Assembly (NCBI GenBank): GCA_963573385.1
Contig: CAUYLG010051224.1
Coordinates: 24,341-88,340, forward strand
Direction: 5' to 3'
Origin: Cacajao melanocephalus
Taxonomy: Eukaryota > Chordata > Mammalia > Primates > Pitheciidae
DNA length: 64,000 nucleotides
This document shows positions 38,433-64,000 of this stretch, one piece after another (within the stretch, counting starts at the first letter, position 1; every line of letters starts with the position of its first letter). Below the pieces are notes generated by a model. That model was not told where the DNA came from. It ran no database searches and saw nothing but the letters and a program-made list of their open reading frames with translations. The position numbers and the translations under genes are program-made.

Positions 38433-40820
38433 CTCATTTTTTCAGTTAACTTCATGTAATATTGACATCATTAACTACCACAGCAGGTTAAGAGAGCTTA
38501 AGCTTGTTCAGTGAAGCCCTATCCCAATTCAGATATGGAGTTCTCCCTACCATGCCTTTAGCTATCTAATAGCTGCTTAGGCCTATCAACATTGGAACAT
38601 TCTCGAAAAGCAACCAAAAGAGGAACTCCTCTACAAAAAGCAGCCTTGCTGGGTTTTCAGTTAGTGGTGAATGTGTGAAGGAGCCACTGCACATCTTGAC
38701 CCAGAAGTTGTGGGAGGGGAGGGCATTCCTCTGCAAATGCAGAATACTTGACTGGTAAAGTCTTCCAAGCCCTTGAAACGAACTCCCATCAGTGTATCTT
38801 CTCTCAGCTCCTCACGAGGCTTATCCTGAGTGGTGTGTGCTGGAGGCTGGGCAGAGGGTGCTTCTTAGACCACTTCCAAGATAAGTTCATAGGTAACATT
38901 TCCTTAGCTACTCTCTCTTGTCTTCTCCCTCTTGTCCTCAGGATTACCCTCTGCATCCTTTCTATATGAAAACCCATTTCCCCTTTCCTTTCATAATAGA
39001 ATTGAATACCCCTCAAAATCAGAACTCACATCGTTAGGCATTATTCTCTAATTCCTTAATGATAGGGAGGATGAGATTTTTCAGACACTATGCTGAGGTA
39101 AGGGGAAATATTTATATTCTGCATGAAAGTTGGGAAAGGGGAGAAAGAAATCCTCACCCCAGATTGGGTTAATTCATCAAAGCAACTCATTAAATTTTTG
39201 TGTTAAAACAAGTGGAGCATTCACATTCAGCTCTACTTGGAGCTTCATTAAAATGCAAATGAACACAGAAGGGTATCTGTTCTTACTTATCTGGCCTAAG
39301 TAAAGATTAATTGCAAACACTTTCCTGAGAGTAATTTTTGACAAATTAGAACTAAGGGGAAATTAGGAGCTTGAGAGAGATGCAGAAAGGGCACAGCTGG
39401 AGGATGTGACAAGGAAAGAACTGGAAAAGCTTTAAGAAAGTTTTGCTGTAGCATTGCACAAGTAAAGTTATATTTACTTCCTAAACCACAGACTTAAAAT
39501 ACTCAAAAATTATACTTTCCAAAGAAACATCATGGTTTGTTCCTTCCAACTGCCTATGAATCTTGCTTTCACTAACCATGCCTATCTTCTTCATAGTCAC
39601 ACCACCTAGTCTAGACTATACCTTTCTCTTTTGCACCAAACTTAAATTCACTAATCATATCTGTGAACTTGGATACAATTCCTTCATCTTTCATGTGCTA
39701 TCGGTCCAAAATAAAGATTTCTGAACACTAGTAACTTTATGCATAATCCACTGAGCATCCAATAAATTCCGTTCTCTCAGCCTACATCCCCATAACTGCT
39801 CTTTTAAAAAGAGATGAGATCAGAACATTCCTGAGATGTTCAATGCAAAGACATCTAAGGGATTCAAAACTAACTTCAGACTAGAGCATGTCTAATAAGT
39901 TGGCTTTTTCAAAAAACTCCAATATCATTGGAGGGACTAAGAAAGCATGGGAGAAATGAATGCTATAATAGGAGTGGATGGGAAGCAATTTGAGACCAAA
40001 AGTAGAGAATCTAAGTAACAAAACATGACTAATCTTTTTTTAAAAAAAATCAAAAGTTGCCAATAAATGGCTATCAACGAACAAGAGGAAATGCCATTAG
40101 CATCAGTGGTAGTGGGAATATTATCAGATATGTTACTCAAGGACTTTACACAAAAGAGGAGGAAAGTTTGGGATATTTGAAGGCATGATGACTTTTCTGT
40201 AATAATTATTAACTATTACCTTGATCATCTTCTTCATTAGAATGATCTAGGGAAGCTAGGGACATATTTTTGTTAACTTTATTAGTCTACCCACTTTTCT
40301 CCTTCAAGAATTTATGGCCTGGGAAAACTGTGTTATAATAGGACATCCCAAAACTGCTGGAACGTCCGGACACTGTAATTGAACTACTTTTCTGGGAGCT
40401 GATGCATTTATTTCACTGCTGAATATAACAACCAAAGACTGCAACAGACCCCACCCCAGACGAAAAGCAGACAGAGAATAAGGAAGTCATAAATCATTGG
40501 AGAAAAATTAGGATTCGCCAAACTGTGCACACTTTTGTTTTAAATTTTTTATACAGGCTTGACAATGTTTAGGAAAAGCCAGTTCAACATTACCAATAAA
40601 AGATTAGTGTTTAATCCCATATCCCATAATTGACATGCAAATAAGACATTTAGGATTTATCTTGAAATTCCTACTGAAGCTTGACTTTTAGTCACGGCTA
40701 AATCTTCATCAAGTTACGCAAACTTTCTAACAGAAAAGTGTTTGTGGCTGACAATAAATGAACTCCGTTCTTAGTAAGTTAATTTTAAAACATAGATAAT
40801 CATTCTATCTCCTTAGTTTT
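38433..40820. other. Non-repetitive region upstream of TNFAIP6
   Basis: About 2.4 kb directly upstream of the promoter has no Alu, L1 or LTR that I can see, unlike the rest of the window. No coding exon is evident. Distal regulatory elements of TNFAIP6 could lie here. That is an inference from position and lack of repeats only. Confidence 0.4.
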
Positions 40821-40822
40821 GG

Positions 40823-40842
40823 TTGCCAATGCAAATGAGTCA
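40823..40842 (+). promoter_or_regulatory. TNFAIP6: CCAAT / octamer / AP-1 cluster of the TNFAIP6 promoter
   Basis: Three motifs abut or overlap: CCAAT (40826-40830, also fitting a C/EBP-like TTGCCAAT), the octamer ATGCAAAT (40829-40836) and the AP-1 consensus TGAGTCA (40836-40842). They lie about 125 bp upstream of the inferred start site. AP-1 and NF-IL6 (C/EBP-beta) control of TSG-6 by TNF and IL-1 is established. That these particular bases are the functional sites is inferred. Confidence 0.6.
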
Positions 40843-40934
40843 GAGGATTTGCTTCAGACACTGAGATAATTGTGTAACTCTATAGTGGAAAATGCCATTG
40901 GAGAGTAGTTGCTGACCTCACAGTTGAAAAAAAC

Positions 40935-40943
40935 TATTTAAAA
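40935..40943 (+). promoter_or_regulatory. TNFAIP6: TATA-like box of TNFAIP6
   Basis: TATTTAAAA lies about 30 bp upstream of the region where the known 5'UTR begins (about 40965). It is a plausible TATA box for an inducible gene. Confidence 0.6.
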
Positions 40944-40964
40944 GATGTGGAAACCAGATGTTTC

Positions 40965-41042
40965 AGTCATATTTCAGCTGCTGCTCTGAGAATTTATTGT
41001 AAGCAGCCCCTAACAGGCTGTTACTTCGCTACAACTAACGAT
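40965..41042 (+). other. TNFAIP6: TNFAIP6 5'UTR (approximate start)
   Basis: The segment from about 'cagtcatatttcagc' to the ATG resembles the short TSG-6 leader as I recall it. There is no upstream ATG within it. The exact transcription start is inferred from the TATA-like box spacing. Confidence 0.55.
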
Positions 41043-60495
<19,453 letters not shown>

Positions 60496-60574
60496 AAAAA
60501 ATGATGATAAAAAATACAGGGTTTATGTCTGAATCTTTTGAAACTCCTTTGATCTCACTGTTATTATTGTTAAC

Positions 60575-60585
60575 ATTTATTTATT
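60575..60585 (+). promoter_or_regulatory. TNFAIP6: AU-rich element in the TNFAIP6 3'UTR
   Basis: Two overlapping ATTTA pentamers form the nonamer TTATTTATT, the minimal tristetraprolin/HuR-type element. It fits a transiently induced cytokine-response mRNA. Confidence 0.7.
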
Positions 60586-60599
60586 ATTTTCCTAAATGT

Positions 60600-61410
60600 G
60601 AAAGCAATACATAATTTGGGGAAAATTGGAAAATATAGGAAACTTTAAAAGAGAAAATGAAACCTCTCGTAATAGAAATAACAAGCGTTAACATTTTTAT
60701 ATTTTTTTCTTTCAGTCATTTTTCTATTTGTGGTATATGTATATATGTGCCTAATGTATTTTTATTTGAAATTTTGGAATCCTGCTTTACGTACAGTTTG
60801 ATATCATACTTTTTACATCTTGGACTTTATAAACATTTTCTAAAATCATTATGTATTCTACAAATACATGATTTTAAATAGCTGTAAAATATTCTATGAT
60901 ATGAATGTTTCATATATTATTTAAGTCTGTCTCTATTGTTGGAATTTCAGGTTGTTTTCATAAATATTGTTGCAATAAATATCCTTGAACACACATACTT
61001 GTGCACCTCCCTAATTATTTAAGACAAGGACCTGGAAATAGAATTATTGAATCAAAGGTTAATTAAAACAAAGTTTTCTGGTTTGATAGGCAAAAATGAG
61101 GCCTCATTGTAGTTTGAATTTGCATTTCTTTATTCATGAGATTAATGGTTACATAATTAATTTTTTTGTTAACACTATTTCTTTTGTGAATCATTTTTCC
61201 ACGGCTTTTTGCGCCATTTTTAAAAACTGGTATAATCTTCTCTATTGATTTGTTAGAAATTATTATATATGTCCATGTTTGTCACATATGTTGCAACTTA
61301 ATTTTTAGTTTGTGGTTTGTCATTTACTTTTACAGTTTTTAAAAATATATCAAATGTTAAAATTTATTTGCTATTATACTTGTTGATTTTGCTGACGTCT
61401 CTGTTCTCAT
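60600..61410 (-). mobile_element. Old L1 fragment, antisense, overlapping the 3'UTR
   Basis: 'ctgtaaaatattctatgata', 'aatatccttgaacacacata' and 'ttgaatttgcatttctttat' occur in antisense L1M order. It spans the distal 3'UTR and the AATAAA. Confidence 0.7.
60974..60979 (+). terminator. TNFAIP6: TNFAIP6 polyadenylation signal AATAAA
   Basis: A canonical hexamer 479 nt after the stop codon. An earlier AATAAA lies inside the coding sequence of exon 6 (about 60459), but using it would remove the stop. 60974 is therefore the plausible signal. Confidence 0.7.
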
Positions 61411-61419
61411 ATTTAGGAC

Positions 61420-61893
61420 TGTCAAAAGTCAAAATTACAACAAATTTAGTTTAGAGATCTTAATTGGCTTTGATTTGCAATTCTAGAATTAGGCAACACC
61501 TCATTTTTATAACAGAATGAGTGTTCTGATGAGCTGAGCAGGGGAGGTTCGTTTTATTGACATAAAAGGGCTGAGGAGAATAGAAACAGAAAACACAAAG
61601 CAGACTGGTTGTTTCGAAGTTACTTTTCTTATAAAGTTTAAAGCAGAGGCAACTTCCTTATCATACTAGTTAAAACTGGTCTGTTTGAGGGTTTGGCTAT
61701 TATCTATCTGTGTCTCTTGGTTTCTTGGAAGGTAAGATAAACAACTAATTTCGGGTTGGTGGTGTGAAACTTTAGCATGAGTGACTCCATTTTGGTTTGG
61801 TACGTTGGGCCTGGTGCAGAAGCTAAGTCCAAACCAATGAACTCCTATAACTTTTATTTAAGAGGATAAAAATTCCCATTATAAGATATGACA
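61420..61893. mobile_element. LTR-like interspersed repeat, family not named
   Basis: The block begins TGTCA and ends TGACA, giving TG...CA inverted termini. Its length is 474 bp. The last 110 bp are homologous to 8398-8515 in the ERV interior ('gagtgactccattttggttt'). No target duplication is evident, and I cannot fix the orientation. Confidence 0.5.
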
Positions 61894-62142
61894 TGTATTC
61901 ATCTGTATTTTATTTTTTTTGTCACTTCACCTTTTTAGGGAGAAAAACACAGTTGTTACTCTGTATATGAGGGGTGTTGCGGCTCATATGATAACCCAAA
62001 GTATGACACTTTGGGATGCTGAGTACTTTGAACTAAAGGAGATTGGAAGGCTTCAGAAGCAAGCTCTCTGTAACTTTCTCCTTCCCTCTTCCCTCTTGCC
62101 CCTCTTCCTCTTCCAAAGCAAGTCATAGAAAGCAGATTTCAT
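61894..62142. other. Unassigned DNA
   Basis: A short intergenic stretch with chance frames and no named repeat. Confidence 0.4.
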
Positions 62143-62442
62143 TGGGCCAGTGGCTCACTCCTGTAATCCCATCACTTTGGGGGCTGAGGCAGAAGGATTT
62201 CTTAAGCTCAGGAGTTCAAGACCAGCCTGGTGACATAGCAAGACCTCATCTCTAAAAACAAAACAAAAATCAAAATATTATCTGGGCATAGTCCCACGTG
62301 CCTGTAGTCCTAGCTACTTGGGAGGCAGAGGCGGGAGGATCACTCGAGCCCAGGAGTTTGAGGCTGCAGTGGAGCTATGGTTTTGTCACTGAACTCCAAT
62401 CTGGGAGACACAGTGAGATCCTGTCTTAAATAAACCAAAAAA
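62143..62442 (+). mobile_element. Alu, plus
   Basis: A diverged dimer missing its first bases ('gggccagtggctcactcctg') with an A-rich tail. Confidence 0.92.

Positions 62443-64000
<1,558 letters not shown>

Larger units (their letters stand above)
60496..61000 (+). other. TNFAIP6: TNFAIP6 3'UTR
   Basis: The 3'UTR length of about 500 nt fits the roughly 1.4-kb TSG-6 mRNA. From about 60600 the sequence resembles antisense L1. The end is set by the AATAAA at 60974, with cleavage expected 15-25 nt downstream. The cleavage point itself is not visible in genomic sequence. Confidence 0.7.

Overview
The window is primate nuclear DNA. The support is more than thirty Alu copies in both orientations, with L1, L2, MIR, MaLR and ERV remnants, and one interrupted protein-coding gene whose exons have clean GT-AG junctions. 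The gene is TNFAIP6 (TSG-6), read left to right from six coding exons between 41043 and 60495. The exons sum to exactly 834 nt (277 codons plus stop). The translation differs from the human protein, as I remember it, at about eight positions. I therefore suspect a non-human anthropoid or a divergent haplotype, but memory cannot settle the species.

Layout. 1-7770 is AT-rich intergenic DNA with a minus-strand betaretrovirus-like (HML-type) LTR at 821-1373, simple repeats and an old L1 3' piece. 7775-15490 has the outline of one minus-strand provirus: a 3' LTR (7775-8158) with a polypurine tract beside it, about 7 kb of decayed interior holding a later Alu, a tRNA-Leu-like primer binding site, and a truncated 5' LTR. 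15.5-20.2 kb holds an Alu, an antisense L1 and unassigned DNA. 20.2-29 kb is a plus-strand L1 composite: 5'UTR, ORF1 and ORF2 remains with an Alu insertion, a second ORF2-to-3'UTR piece, and a third, better preserved ORF2 piece. 29-38.4 kb is a mosaic of L2, MIR, a THE1-type solo LTR with a perfect 5-bp target duplication, many Alus and a 43-bp-unit minisatellite. 38.4-40.8 kb has no repeat I recognise and lies directly upstream of TNFAIP6.

TNFAIP6 (about 40.97-61.0 kb). A TATA-like box and a compact CCAAT/octamer/AP-1 cluster precede exon 1. Exon 1 encodes the signal peptide. Exons 2 and 3 encode the hyaluronan-binding Link module. Exons 4 to 6 encode the CUB domain and C-terminal tail. The 3'UTR has an AU-rich element and then an AATAAA, apparently inside antisense L1 sequence. 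Introns 1, 3, 4 and 5 are heavily loaded with Alus.

62.76 kb to the end is a processed RPL4 pseudogene. It is intronless, keeps the 5'UTR, has two in-frame stops and no frameshift, and is cut by the window edge. I found no RNA gene, CRISPR array or undescribed gene system. The most informative items are the two ERVs with recognisable priming sites, the TNFAIP6 residue changes and the L1-derived 3' end.
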